Source: Syngnathus acus (Eukaryota > Chordata > Actinopteri > Syngnathiformes > Syngnathidae). Taken from it: a stretch of DNA of 64,000 bases. A program made the position numbers and the translations under genes. The notes under the pieces were generated by a model. It saw only the letters and a list, made by a program, of their open reading frames with translations. It was not told the origin of the DNA and searched no databases. Shown here in pieces: positions 33,364-46,000 of the stretch (its first letter is position 1; every line of letters begins with the position of its first letter). Where the stretch lies: positions 7,522,501-7,586,500 of the forward strand of contig NC_051101.1 of assembly GCF_901709675.1 (NCBI RefSeq), given 5' to 3'.

Positions 33364-33983
33364 GAGGTGAGCGTGGGTTGCTACTCTGTCACTACCATAG
33401 TCACGAGTCTTTGGTCGAGTGGTTAACGTCATTGCCTCTGACACGATGGGGATAGTGTTCGAGACCAGCCCTTGGGCTGTACTTTGTCAATTTTCTCTCA
33501 CTTCTGCATAAAGATTGTGACTCTTATTTTTCATTAATTTTTTTCCTTTCGCTTGTTTAATACTGCTTCATGATTCGCTGAGGTCTCAGGAAGTGGGCGG
33601 GGCAATGAGAATGAAATCCGATTGGTTGGAAAGGGGGCGTGGTGATGCAGACGAGGGGTCCTTTTGATTGGTGGATGGCGTGGCGTCGTCAATTTAGAAT
33701 TGCCTTCCGATTGGCTGATGGGTAGGTGGGCGTGATCAGGCCAATTTTAGCTGCGCTCTGATTGGTCAGACTGAATTTGGGCAGAGGTAGGAGGCGGGCA
33801 AAGTGGCACTTCGGTTTTTGAAGGGTTTTCAGTCTTGAGGTGAGCGTGGGTTGCTCTTTTGTTACTGCCATAGTCACGAGTCTTTGGTCGAGTGGTTAAC
33901 GTCATTGCCTCTGACACGATGGGAATAGTGTTCGAGACCAGCCCTTGGGTTGTACTTTGTCAATTTTCTCTCACTTCCGCGCG
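33364..33983 (+). repeat. 472-bp unit with tRNA-like heads, left arm
   Basis: A block with tRNA-like internal promoter boxes recurs with a period of 473 bp. A-box TGGTCGAGTGG lies at 33412-33422 and 33885-33895. B-box GTTCGAGACC lies at 33457-33466 and 33930-33939. The 45-bp spacing and GTGGTTAAC context resemble serine/leucine tRNAs. The anticodon stem pairs only with an enlarged loop and no acceptor stem closes, so this is a tRNA-derived repeat, not a tRNA gene. Confidence 0.75.
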
Positions 33984-34140
33984 TGTGGCACTTTCAGTTC
34001 CATGATTTTTCCCTAATGCGGTGGCCTGTCACGTGGTACGCGAGTGTGCAAAGCGCCATTGGACGAGCAGGCGAGGAAGATTTGAATTGGCGGATGTGAC
34101 GTCATGAATTGGGGACGGGGTGTGCTCAAGGGAAGTTGTC
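33560..34140 (+). promoter_or_regulatory. Promoter-like block in left arm: CCAAT cluster, GC boxes, E-box, CRE
   Basis: Inverted CCAAT boxes (ATTGG) lie at 33621, 33667, 33710 and 33761, evenly spaced by 43-51 bp, with more at about 34057 and 34086. GC boxes (GTGGGCGGGGC at about 33593 and GGGGGCGTGG at about 33632), a CACGTG E-box (about 34030) and a perfect CRE TGACGTCA (34097-34104) accompany them. This is a dense NF-Y/CREB-type promoter signature directed at the exons that follow. Mirrored on the right arm at 50050-50630. Activity is inferred. Confidence 0.55.
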
Positions 34141-35105
34141 ATATACAGGTGCGACACGCGGGCGGTTTCTCAGGTAAGCTAGCATGCTAGTAAATGTTTG
34201 TCGTTCGTTGGCGTTTCTCACGACGGACGCCTTGTTTATTTGTTGCAGGATTCAAGGCGAGTTATCAAATGCAGGCGCCACCGACCGCGTGGCGGTTTCT
34301 CGGGTAAGCTAGTATGCTATCAAATGTTTGTCGTTCATTGCCGTTTCTCACGACGGACGCCTTGTTTGTTGCAGGATTCAAGGCGAGTTATCAAATGCAG
34401 GCGCCACACTCGTCACGGCCACCGCAACTGTCGTTTTGCCGCTCCAGTATTTCAAATCTCTTTGGCGTTTTGTTTCGTCAAATTAACAATGTTGCATTAC
34501 ATATAGTGTGCTATTTCCGTGTTATGCAAACTGATGTGACGAATCTGTTACGTCATGTTCAAATCTATTCCAAGATGGCGCCCGCCCGCCCGCAACAAAC
34601 ATTTGCAAGCGTGATTTTCTCCCGTTTTGGACCACTGCTCGATTCATGCCGCCATTTTTGAGTGAGTTGATGACTGATAAAACTAAAATATTATGTATAA
34701 TTGTTGCAAAAATATCATGGCATTGCCACTCTACTCAATGTCTACAAGTGTTGCAATAATTTGTGTTTGTGTTTTGTAGCGCTCATAAAGGTCTCCCAGC
34801 CAGCACCCTTCTATACAAAGCAAGCAGGAGGCTCCTGAGCCATCTCAGTGATTCTGAGGAAGAGTAGTCCCAAATCAGGTGAAAGCCCGTTGGTGTAAAG
34901 TTTCAGCTGACTGTAAATGTGATCACTTTTACCAATTGCACCATTTGTACTTTTCAAGGTTCAACTGCCTGGGGCAAGGCCACGAGGGGGCTCTTATTTA
35001 TCCATTTTTTACATTTGGCACTTGTCCCTTGTATTCTTGCACTCTCGTACGCTGCTGTGACAAGTAAATTTCCCTGTTGTGGAATAAAGTTCTATCAATC
35101 AATTG
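34141..35105 (+). ncRNA. Putative spliced transcript of left arm
   Basis: Splice-like signals in order: donor TCAG|GTAAGC at 34173/34174; acceptor TTGCAG at 34248; exon 34249-34313; donor GG|GTAAGC at 34314; acceptor TTGCAG at 34374; exon 34375-34661; donor GA|GTGAGT at 34662; acceptor TTTTGTAG at 34779; last exon to AATAAA at 35083-35088. The first two donor-intron-acceptor blocks are near-copies of each other. Coding capacity is weak. One frame of the last exon reads PASTLLYKASRRLLSHLSDS and ends EEE-stop (TAG 34867-34869), but it has no upstream ATG in phase. The tail (CAAGTAAATTTCCC then GGAATAAAGTTCTATCAATC) looks like a fish LINE 3' end. Existence inferred from motifs only. Confidence 0.4.
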
Positions 35106-35230
35106 TTTGTATTGTAGTGTTTATTGTGTGGTATGATATTGTATGGTATTTATTGTAAGTATTGTATATACTGTATATATTGTAGTGTTTGTATTGTATG
35201 TATTGCATTGTATGTAGTGTTTGTATTGCT
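35106..35230. repeat. Degenerate TATTG-rich lead-in of left minisatellite
   Basis: TGTATTG/TAGTGTTTGTATTG words directly after the retroposon-like tail grade into the regular array. A similar degenerate zone (about 42371-42655) closes the array. Confidence 0.85.
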
Positions 35231-38200
35231 ATTGTACTGCATGTCCTGTCTATTGTACTGTCTATTGTACTGCATGTCCTGTGCATGTCCTGTCTATTGT
35301 ACTGCATGTCCTGTCTATTGTACTGCATGTCCTGTCTATTGTACTGCATGTCCTGTCTATTGTACTGTCTATTGTACTGCATGTCCTGTCTATTGTACTG
35401 CATGTCCTGTCTATTGTACTGCATGTCCTGTCTATTGTACTGCATGTGCTGTCTATTGTGCTGCATGTGCTGTCTATTGTGCTGCATGTGCTGTCTATTG
35501 TGCTGTCTATTGTACTGCATGTCCTGTCTGTTGTACTGCATGTCCTGTCTGTTGTACGGCCTGTGTTGTACTGCATGTCCTGTCTATTGTACTGCATGTC
35601 CTGTCTATTGTACTGCATGTCCTGTCTATTGTACGGCCTGTGTTGTACTGCATGTCCTGTCTATTGTACTGCATGTCCTGTCTATTGTACTGCATGTCCT
35701 GTCTATTGTACTGTCTATTGTACTGCATGTCCTGTCTATTGTACTGTCTATTGTACTGCATGTGCTGTCTATTGTACTGTCTATTGTACTGCATGTCCTG
35801 TCTATTGTACTGCATGTCCTGTCTATTGTACTGCATGTGCTGTCTATTGTACTGTCTATTGTACTGCATGTCCTGTCTATTGTACTGCATGTCCTGTCTA
35901 TTGTACTGCATGTCCTGTCTATTGTACGGCCTGTGTTGTACTGCATGTCCTGTCTATTGTACTGCATGTCCTGTCTATTGTACTGCATGTCCTGTCTATT
36001 GTACGGCCTGTGTTGTACGGCCTGTGTTGTACTGCATGTGCTGTCTATTGTACTGTCTATTGTACTGCATGTCCTGTCTATTGTACTGCATGTCCTGTCT
36101 GTTGTACTGCATGTCCTGTCTGTTGTACTGCATGTCCTGTCTGTTGTACTGCATGTCCTGTCTGTTGTACGGCCTGTGTTGTACTGCATGTCCTGTCTAT
36201 TGTACTGCATGTCCTGTCTATTGTACTGCATGTGCTGTCTATTGTACTGTCTATTGTACTGCATGTGCTGTCTATTGTACTGTCTGTTGTACTGCATGTC
36301 CTGTCTGTTGTACTGCATGTCCTGTCTGTTGTACTGCATGTCCTGTCTGTTGTACTGCATGTCCTGTCTATTGTACGGCCTGTGTTGTACGGCCTGTGTT
36401 GTACGGCCTGTGTTGTACTGCATGTCCTGTCTATTGTACTGTCTATTGTACTGCATGTGCTGTCTATTGTACTGTCTATTGTACTGCATGTGCTGTCTAT
36501 TGTACTGTCTATTGTACTGCATGTGCTGTCTGTTGTACTGCATGTGCTGTCTGTTGTACTGCATGTGCTGTCTGTTGTACTGCATGTGCTGTCTGTTGTA
36601 CTGCATGTGCTGTCTGTTGTACTGCATGTGCTGTCTGTTGTACTGCATGTCCTGTCTGTTGTACTGCATGTCCTGTCTGTTGTACTGCATGTCCTGTCTG
36701 TTGTACTGCATGTCCTGTCTGTTGTACTGCATGTCCTGTCTGTTGTACTGCATGTCCTGTCTGTTGTACTGCATGTCCTGTCTGTTGTACTGCATGTCCT
36801 GTCTGTTGTACTGCATGTCCTGTCTGTTGTACTGCATGTCCTGTCTGTTGTACTGCATGTCCTGTCTGTTGTACTGCATGTCCTGTCTGTTGTACTGCAT
36901 GTCCTGTCTGTTGTACTGCATGTCCTGTCTGTTGTACTGCATGTCCTGTCTGTTGTACTGCATGTCCTGTCTGTTGTACTGCATGTCCTGTCTGTTGTTC
37001 TGCATGTCCTGTCTGTTGTACGGCCTGTGTTGTACGTCCTGTCTATTGTACTGCATGTCCTGTCTATTGTACTGCATGTCCTGTCTATTGTACTGCATGT
37101 CCTGTCTATTGTACTGCATGTCCTGTCTATTGTACTGCATGTCCTGTCTATTGTACTGCATGTCCTGTCTATTGTACTGCATGTCGTACTGCATGTCCTG
37201 TCTGTTGTACTGCATGTCCTGTCTGTTGTACGGCCTGTGTTGTACGGCCTGTGTTGTACGGCCTGTGTTGTACTGCATGTCCTGTCTATTGTACTGTCTA
37301 TTGTACTGCATGTGCTGTCTATTGTACTGTCTATTGTACTGCATGTGCTGTCTATTGTACTGTCTATTGTACTGCATGTGCTGTCTATTGTACTGTCTAT
37401 TGTACTGCATGTCCTGTCTGTTGTACTGCATGTCCTGTCTGTTGTACTGCATGTCCTGTCTGTTGTACTGCATGTCCTGTCTGTTGTACTGCATGTCCTG
37501 TCTGTTGTATTGCATGTCCTGTCTGTTGTATTGCATGTCCTGTCTGTTGTATTGCATGTCCTGTCTGTTGTAATGCATGTCCTGTCTGTTGTACGGCCTG
37601 TGTTGTACGGCCTGTGTTGTACTGCATGTCCTGTCTATTGTACTGCATGTGCTGTCTATTGTACTGCATGTCCTGTCTATTGTACTGTCTATTGTACTGC
37701 ATGTCCTGTCTATTGTACTGCATGTCCTGTCTATTGTACTGTCTGTTGTACTGCATGTCCTGTCTGTTGTACTGCATGTCCTGTCTATTGTACGGCCTGT
37801 GTTGTACGGCCTGTGTTGTACGGCCTGTGTTGTACTGCATGTCCTGTCTATTGTACTGTCTATTGTACTGCATGTGCTGTCTATTGTACTGTCTATTGTA
37901 CTGCATGTGCTGTCTATTGTACTGTCTATTGTACTGCATGTGCTGTCTATTGTACTGCATGTCCTGTCTGTTGTACTGCATGTCCTGTCTGTTGTACTGC
38001 ATGTCCTGTCTGTTGTACTGCATGTCCTGTCTGTTGTACGGCCTGTGTTGTACTGCATGTCCTGTCTGTTGTACGGCCTGTGTTGTACTGCATGTCCTGT
38101 CTGTTGTACGGCCTGTGTTGTACTGCATGTCCTGTCTGTTGTACGGCCTGTGTTGTACTGCATGTCCTGTCTGTTGTACTGCATGTCCTGTCTGTTGTAC

Positions 38201-41200
38201 TGCATGTCCTGTCTGTTGTACTGCATGTCCTGTCTGTTGTACTGCATGTCCTGTCTGTTGTACTGCATGTCCTGTCTGTTGTACTGCATGTCCTGTCTGT
38301 TGTACTGCATGTCCTGTCTGTTGTACTGCATGTCCTGTCTGTTGTACTGCATGTCCTGTCTGTTGTACTGCATGTCCTGTCTGTTGTACTGCATGTCCTG
38401 TCTGTTGTACTGCATGTCCTGTCTGTTGTACTGCATGTCCTGTCTGTTGTACTGCATGTCCTGTCTGTTGTACTGCATGTCCTGTCTGTTGTACTGCATG
38501 TCCTGTCTGTTGTACTGCATGTCCTGTCTGTTGTACTGCATGTCCTGTCTGTTGTACTGCATGTCCTGTCTGTTGTACTGCATGTCCTGTCTGTTGTACT
38601 GCATGTCCTGTCTGTTGTACTGCATGTCCTGTCTGTTGTACTGCATGTCCTGTCTGTTGTACTGCATGTCCTGTCTGTTGTACTGCAAGTCCTGTCTGTT
38701 GTACTGCAAGTCCTGTCTGTTGTACTGCAAGTCCTGTCTGTTGTACTGCAAGTCCTGTCTGTTGTACTGCAAGTCCTGTCTGTTGTACTGCATGTCCTGT
38801 CTGTTGTACTGCATGTCCTGTCTGTTGTACTGCATGTCCTGTCTGTTGTACTGCATGTCCTGTCTGTTGTACTGCATGTCCTGTCTGTTGTACTGCATGT
38901 CCTGTCTGTTGTACTGCATGTCCTGTCTGTTGTACTGCATGTCCTGTCTGTTGTACGGCCTGTCTGTTGTACGGCCTGTGTTGCACGGCCTGTGTTGCAC
39001 GGCCTGTGCTGCACGGCCTGTGCTGCACGGCCTGTGCTGCACGGCCTGTGCTGCACGGCCTGTGCTGCACGGCCTGTGCTGCACGGCCTGTGCTGCACGG
39101 CCTGTGCTGCACGGCCTGTGCTGCACGGCCTGTGCTGCACGGCCTGTGCTGTACGGCCTGTGCTGTACGGCCTGTGCTGTCTATTGTACTGTCTATTGTA
39201 CTGCATGTGCTGTCTATTGTACTGCATGTCCTGTCTATTGTACTGCATGTCCTGTCTATTGTACTGCATGTCCTGTCTATTGTACTGCATGTCCTGTCTG
39301 TTGTACTGCATGTCCTGTCTGTTGTACTGCATGTCCTGTCTGTTGTACTGCATGTGTTGTACTGCATGTGTTGTACTGCATGTGTTGTACTGCATGTGTT
39401 GTACTGCATGTGTTGTACTGCATGTGCTGTCTATTGTACTGCATGTCCTGTCTGTTGTACGGCCTGTGTTGTACGGCCTGTGTTGTACTGCATGTCCTGT
39501 CTATTGTATTGCATGTGCTGTCTATTGTACTGTCTATTGTATTGCATGTGCTGTCTATTGTACTGTCTATTGTACTGCATGTCCTGTCTATTGTACTGTC
39601 TATTGTACTGCATGTCCTGTCTATTGTACTGCATGTCCTGTCTATTGTACTGCATGTCCTGTCTATTGTACTGCATGTCCTGTCTATTGTACTGCATGTC
39701 CTGTCTATTGTACTGCATGTGCTGTCTATTGTACTGCATGTGCTGTCTATTGTACTGTCTATTGTACTGCATGTCCTGTCTATTGTACTGCATGTCCTGT
39801 CTATTGTACTGCATGTCCTGTCTGTTGTACTGCATGTCCTGTCTATTGTACTGCATGTCCTGTCTATTGTACTGCATGTCCTGTCTGTTGTACTGCATGT
39901 CCTGTCTGTTGTATTGCATGTCCTGTCTGTTGTATTGCATGTCCTGTCTGTTGTATTGCATGTCCTGTCTGTTGTACTGCATGTCGTACGGCCTGTGTTG
40001 TACGGCCTGTGTTGTACTGCATGTCCTGTCTATTGTACTGCATGTGCTGTCTATTGTACTGCATGTCCTGTCTATTGTACTGTCTATTGTACTGCATGTG
40101 CTGTCTATTGTACTGTCTATTGTACTGCATGTGCTGTCTATTGTACTGTCTATTGTACTGCATGTGCTGTCTATTGTACTGCATGTCCTGTCTGTTGTAC
40201 TGCATGTCCTGTCTGTTGTACGGCCTGTGTTGTACTGCATGTCCTGTCTGTTGTACGGCCTGTGTTGTATTGCATGTCCTGTCTGTTGTATTGCATGTCC
40301 TGTCTGTTGTATTGCATGTCCTGTCTGTTGTATTGCATGTCCTGTCTGTTGTATTGCATGTCCTGTCTGTTGTATTGCATGTCCTGTCTGTTGTACGGCC
40401 TGTGTTGTACGGCCTGTGTTGTACGGCCTGTGTTGTACGGCCTGTGTTGTACGGCCTGTGTTGTACGGCCTGTGTTGTACGGCCTGTGTTGTACGGCCTG
40501 TGTTGTACGGCCTGTGTTGTACGGCCTGTGTTGTACGGCCTGTGTTGTACGGCCTGTGTTGTACGGCCTGTGTTGTACGGCCTGTGTTGTACGGCCTGTG
40601 TTGTACGGCCTGTGTTGTACGGCCTGTGTTGTACGGCCTGTGTTGTACGGCCTGTGTTGTACGGCCTGTGTTGTACGGCCTGTGTTGTACGGCCTGTGCT
40701 GTCTATTGTACTGCATGTGCTGTCTATTGTACTGCATGTGCTGTCTATTGTACTGCATGTCCTGTCTATTGTACTGCATGTGCTGTCTATTGTACTGCAT
40801 GTCCTGTCTATTGTACTGCATGTCCTGTCTATTGTACTGCATGTCCTGTCTGTTGTACTGCATGTGTTGTACTGCATGTGTTGTACTGCATGTGTTGTAC
40901 TGCATGTGTTGTACTGCATGTGTTGTACTGCATGTGTTGTACTGCATGTGCTGTCTATTGTACTGCATGTCCTGTCTATTGTACTGCATGTCCTGTCTGT
41001 TGTACGGCCTGTGTTGTACGGCCTGTGTTGTACTGCATGTCCTGTCTATTGTATTGCATGTACTGTCTATTGTATTGCATGTGCTGTCTATTGTACTGTC
41101 TATTGTACTGCATGTCCTGTCTATTGTACTGTCTATTGTACTGCATGTCCTGTCTATTGTACTGCATGTCCTGTCTATTGTACTGCATGTCCTGTCTATT

Positions 41201-42370
41201 GTACTGCATGTCCTGTCTATTGTACTGCATGTCCTGTCTATTGTACTGCATGTCCTGTCTATTGTACTGCATGTCCTGTCTATTGTACTGCATGTCCTGT
41301 CTGTTGTACTGCATGTCCTGTCTGTTGTATTGCATGTCCTGTCTGTTGTATTGCATGTCCTGTCTGTTGTACTGCATGTCGTACGGCCTGTGTTGTACGG
41401 CCTGTGTTGTACGGCCTGTGTTGTACGGCCTGTGTTGTACGGCCTGTGTTGTACGGCCTGTGTTGTACGGCCTGTGTTGTACTGCATGTCCTGTCTATTG
41501 TACTGTCTATTGTACTGCATGTCCTGTCTATTGTACTGTCTATTGTACTGCATGTCCTGTCTATTGTACTGCATGTCCTGTCTATTGTACTGCATGTCCT
41601 GTCTATTGTACTGCATGTCCTGTCTATTGTACTGCATGTCCTGTCTATTGTACTGCATGTCCTGTCTATTGTACTGCATGTCCTGTCTATTGTACTGCAT
41701 GTCCTGTCTATTGTACTGCATGTCCTGTCTATTGTACTGCATGTCCTGTCTATTGTACTGCATGTCCTGTCTATTGTACTGCCTGTGCTGTCTATTGTAC
41801 TGCCTGTGCTGTCTATTGTACTGCCTGTGCTGTCTATTGTACTGCCTGTGCTGTCTATTGTACTGCCTGTGCTGTCTATTGTACTGCCTGTGTTGTACTG
41901 CCTGTGTTGTACTGCCTGTGTTGTACTGCCTGTGTTGTACTGCCTGTGTTGTACTGCCTGTGTTGTACTGCCTGTGTTGTACTGCCTGTGTTGTACTGCC
42001 TGTGTTGTACTGCCTGTGCTGTCTATTGTACTGCCTGTGCTGTCTATTGTACTGCCTGTGCTGTCTATTGTACTGCCTGTGCTGTCTATTGTACTGCCTG
42101 TGCTGTCTATTGTACTGCCTGTGCTGTCTATTGTACTGCCTGTGTTGTACTGCCTGTGTTGTACTGCCTGTGTTGTACTGCCTGTGTTGTACTGCCTGTG
42201 TTGTACTGCCTGTGTTGTACTGCCTGTGTTGTACTGCCTGTGTTGTACTGCCTGTGTTGTACTGCCTGTGTTGTACTGCCTGTGTTGTACTGCCTGTGTT
42301 GTACTGCCTGTGTTGTACTGCCTGTGTTGTACTGCCTGTGTTGTACTGCCTGTGCTGTCTATTGTACTGT
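35231..42370 (+). repeat. Left minisatellite array, 21/14/12-bp units, about 7.1 kb
   Basis: Dominant 21-bp unit begins TACTGCATG, continues TCCTGTC and ends TATTG or TGTTG. It is mixed with 14-bp units TACGGCCTGTGTTG, TACTGCCTGTGTTG and TACTGCATGTGTTG, and a 12-bp unit TACTGTCTATTG. All look like deletions or recombinants of one core. Homogeneous patches show local amplification: a long 21-bp run at 38157-38960 containing five successive GCAAG variants (about 38680-38785); CACGGCCTGTGCTG at about 38990-39150; about 21 copies of TACGGCCTGTGTTG at 40393-40690; TACTGCCTGTG variants at 41772-42360. Long open frames here are repeat by-products. Confidence 0.97.
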
Positions 42371-42655
42371 CTTGTATGTACTGTCTTGTATGTACTGTCT
42401 TGTATGTACTGTCTTGTATGTACTGTCTGTATTGTCCGTATTGTATTGCTTGTATTGTATTGCATTGCATGTAGTGTTTGTATTGTAGGTATTGCATTGT
42501 ATGTATTTTATTGTTTGTACTGTTTTTGTTGTATTGTATGTATTGTATGTACTGTTTGTATTGCATTGTATGTAGTGTTTTGTACTGTATGTATTGTGTT
42601 GTATTGCATGTGTTGTATTGTTTTTTATTGTATGTACTGTATTGCATTGTAGGTG
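42371..42655. repeat. Degenerate TATTG/TGTATG zone closing the left array
   Basis: Words such as GTACTGTCTTGTAT and GTATTGCATTGTATGTA; no regular 21-bp unit. Confidence 0.85.
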
Positions 42656-43012
42656 TAAGGTGGCACCTAAGCTGACAGCGGCTATCTGGATTCTCGTGGG
42701 CCAATTCAGGATGGGGGGAACTGCATCTCAACCTCCTCGAAGACACTGCCAGGATAATAGAGGGCTCCTCCGGCAGCCCTTCGCTCTGACTTGGACATCC
42801 ACTTTTTTTTTCATTGATTTTCATATGTATTATTTGTGCCCTCTCTGCATCCATTTCAACCTGGTGATCCTTCCATCTGTGGTCCCGTCTCAAGGTTTCT
42901 CATTTTCCCCTGGCAGGGGTTTTTGAGGTTTTCCTTGCCCTTTTGGGAGCTTTGAGAACAATTGTCTATGTGAGACTACTTGTGATTTAGGGCTATACAA
43001 ATAAACTTGACT
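42656..43012 (+). mobile_element. Non-repetitive core between opposed arrays, retroposon-like tail
   Basis: About 356 bp of unique sequence. Its second half runs CCTTCCATCTGTGGTCCCGT, CTCAAGGTTTCTCATTTTCC, TTGCCCTTTTGGGAGC and ends GGGCTATACAAATAAACTTG ACTT. This is a frequent 3'-end type of fish non-LTR elements (5' truncated here). The right array starts immediately after. Family not determined. Confidence 0.55.
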
Positions 43013-46000
43013 TCGTACAACACAGGCCGTACAACACAGGCCGTACAACACAGGCCGTACAACACAGGCCGTACAACACAGGCCGTACAACACAGGCCGT
43101 ACAACACAGGCCGTACAACACAGGCCGTACAACACAGGCCGTACAACACAGGCCGTACAACAGACAGGACATGCAGTACAACGGACAGGACATGCAGTAC
43201 AACGGACAGCACATGCAGTACAACAGACAGCACATGCAGTACAACAGACAGCACATGCAGTACAACAGACAGCACATGCAGTACAACAGACAGGACATGC
43301 AGTACAACAGACAGGACATGCAGTACAATAGACAGGACATGCAGTACAATAGACAGGACATGCAGTACAACACAGGCCGTACAGCACAGGCCGTACAACA
43401 GACAGGACATGCCGTACAACACAGGCCGTACAATAGACAGCACATGCAGTACAATAGACAGGACATGCAGTACAACACAGGCCGTACAACACAGGCCGTA
43501 CAATAGACAGCACATGCAGTACAACACATGCAGTACAACACATGCAGTACAACACAGGCAGTACAACACAGGCAGTACAACACAGGCCGTACAACACAGG
43601 CCGTACAACACAGGCCGTACAACACAGGCCGTACAACACAGGCCGTACAACACAGGCCGTACAATAGACAGGACATGCAGTACAATAGACAGGACATGCA
43701 GTACAATAGACAGGACATGCAGTACAACACAGGCCGTACAACAGACAGGACATGCAGTACAATAGACAGGACATGCAGTACAATAGACAGGACATGCAGT
43801 ACAATAGACAGGACATGCAGTACAATAGACAGGACATGCAGTACAATAGACAGGACAATAGACAGCACATGCAGTACAATAGACAGGACATGCAGTACAA
43901 TAGACAGCACATGCAGTACAATAGACAGTACAATAGACAGCACATGCAGTACAATAGACAGCACATGCAGTACAATAGACAGCACAATAGACAGGACATG
44001 CAGTACAATAGACAGGACATGCAGTACAACACAGGCCGTACAACACAGGCCGTACAACAGACAGGACATGCAGTACAATAGACAGGACATGCAGTACAAT
44101 AGACAGGACATGCAGTACAATAGACAGGACATGCAGTACAATAGACAGGACATGCAGTACAATAGACAGTACAATAGACAGCACATGCAGTACAATAGAC
44201 AGGACATGCAGTACAATAGACAGCACATGCAGTACAATAGACAGCACAATAGACAGTACAATAGACAGCACATGCAGTACAATAGACAGCACATGCAGTA
44301 CAATAGACAGCACATGCAGTACAACAGACAGCACATGCAGTACAACAGACAGGACATGCAGTACAACAGACAGGACATGCAGTACAACAGACAGGACATG
44401 CAGTACAACAGACAGGACATGCAGTACAATAGACAGGACATGCAGTACAATAGACAGGACATGCAGTACAATAGACAGTACAATAGACAGGACATGCAGT
44501 ACAATAGACAGGACATGCAGTACAATAGACAGGCCGTACAACAGACAGGACATGCAATACAACAGACAGGACATGCCGTACAACAGACAGGACAGGCCGT
44601 ACAACACAGGCCGTACAACACAGGCCGTACAACACAGGCCGTACAACACAGGCCGTACAACACAGGCCGTACAACACAGGCCGTACAACACAGGCCGTAC
44701 AACACAGGCCGTACAACACAGGCCGTACAACACAGGCCGTACAACACAGGCCGTACAACACAGGCCGTACAACACAGGCCGTACAGGACAGGCCGTACAA
44801 CACAGGCCGTACAGGACAGGCCGTACAACACAGGCCGTACAACAGACAGGACAGGCCGTACAACAGACAGGACAGGCCGTACAACAGACAGGACAGGCCG
44901 TACAACAGACAGGACAGGCCGTACAACAGACAGGACAGGCCGTACAACAGACAGGACAGGCCGTACAACACAGGCCGTACAGCACAGGCCGTACAGCACA
45001 GGCCGTACAGCACAGGCCGTACAGCACAGGCCGTACAGCACAGGCCGTACAGCACAGGCCGTACAGCACAGGCCGTACAGCACAGGCCGTACAGCACAGG
45101 CCGTACAGCACAGGCCGTACAGCACATGCAATACAATAGACAGGACATGCAGTACAATAGACAGGACATGCAGTACAATAGACAGTACAATAGACAGGAC
45201 ATGCAGTACAATAGACAGTACAATAGACAGGACATGCAGTACAATAGACAGTACAATAGACAGGACATGCAGTACAATAGACAGTACAATAGACAGGACA
45301 TGCAGTACAATAGACAGTACAATAGACAGCACATGCAGTACAATAGACAGCACATGCAGTACAATAGACAGCACATGCAGTACAATAGACAGCACATGCA
45401 GTACAATAGACAGGACATGCAGTACAATAGACAGGACATGCAGTACAATAGACAGGACATGCAGTACAACACAGGCCGTACAACACAGGCCGTACAACAG
45501 ACAGGACATGCAGTACAATAGACAGGACATGCAGTACAATAGACAGCACATGCAGTACAATAGACAGCACATGCAGTACAATAGACAGCACATGCAGTAC
45601 AATAGACAGCACATGCAGTACAATAGACAGCACATGCAGTACAATAGACAGCACATGCAGTACAATAGACAGCACATGCAGTACAATAGACAGTACAATA
45701 GACGGTACAATAGACAGTACAATAGACAGCACATGCAGTACAATAGACAGGACATGCAGTACAACACAGGCCGTACAACACAGGCCGTACAACAGACAGG
45801 ACATGCAGTACAACAGACAGCACAGGCCGTACAACACAGGCCGTACAACAGACAGGACATGCAGTACAATAGACAGGACATGCAGTACAATAGACAGTAC
45901 AATAGACAGCACATGCAGTACAATAGACAGGACATGCAGTACAATAGACAGTACAATAGACAGCACATGCAGTACAATAGACAGCACATGCAGTACAATA

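Noticed and set aside
33404-33478. Functional tRNA-Ser/Leu gene
   Set aside because: A and B boxes are present, but the acceptor stem does not close and the anticodon loop is enlarged. It recurs as part of a 472-bp repeat.
35231-42370. CRISPR array
   Set aside because: Units are head-to-tail without unique spacers, variable in length, and the genome is a vertebrate.
35124-42488. A 2,454-residue plus-strand open frame, and similar ones at 35221-42474 and 37577-42652
   Set aside because: All three frames are open because the tandem unit lacks stop codons. The translations are pure repeats with no domain, and frame shifts at every 14-bp unit.
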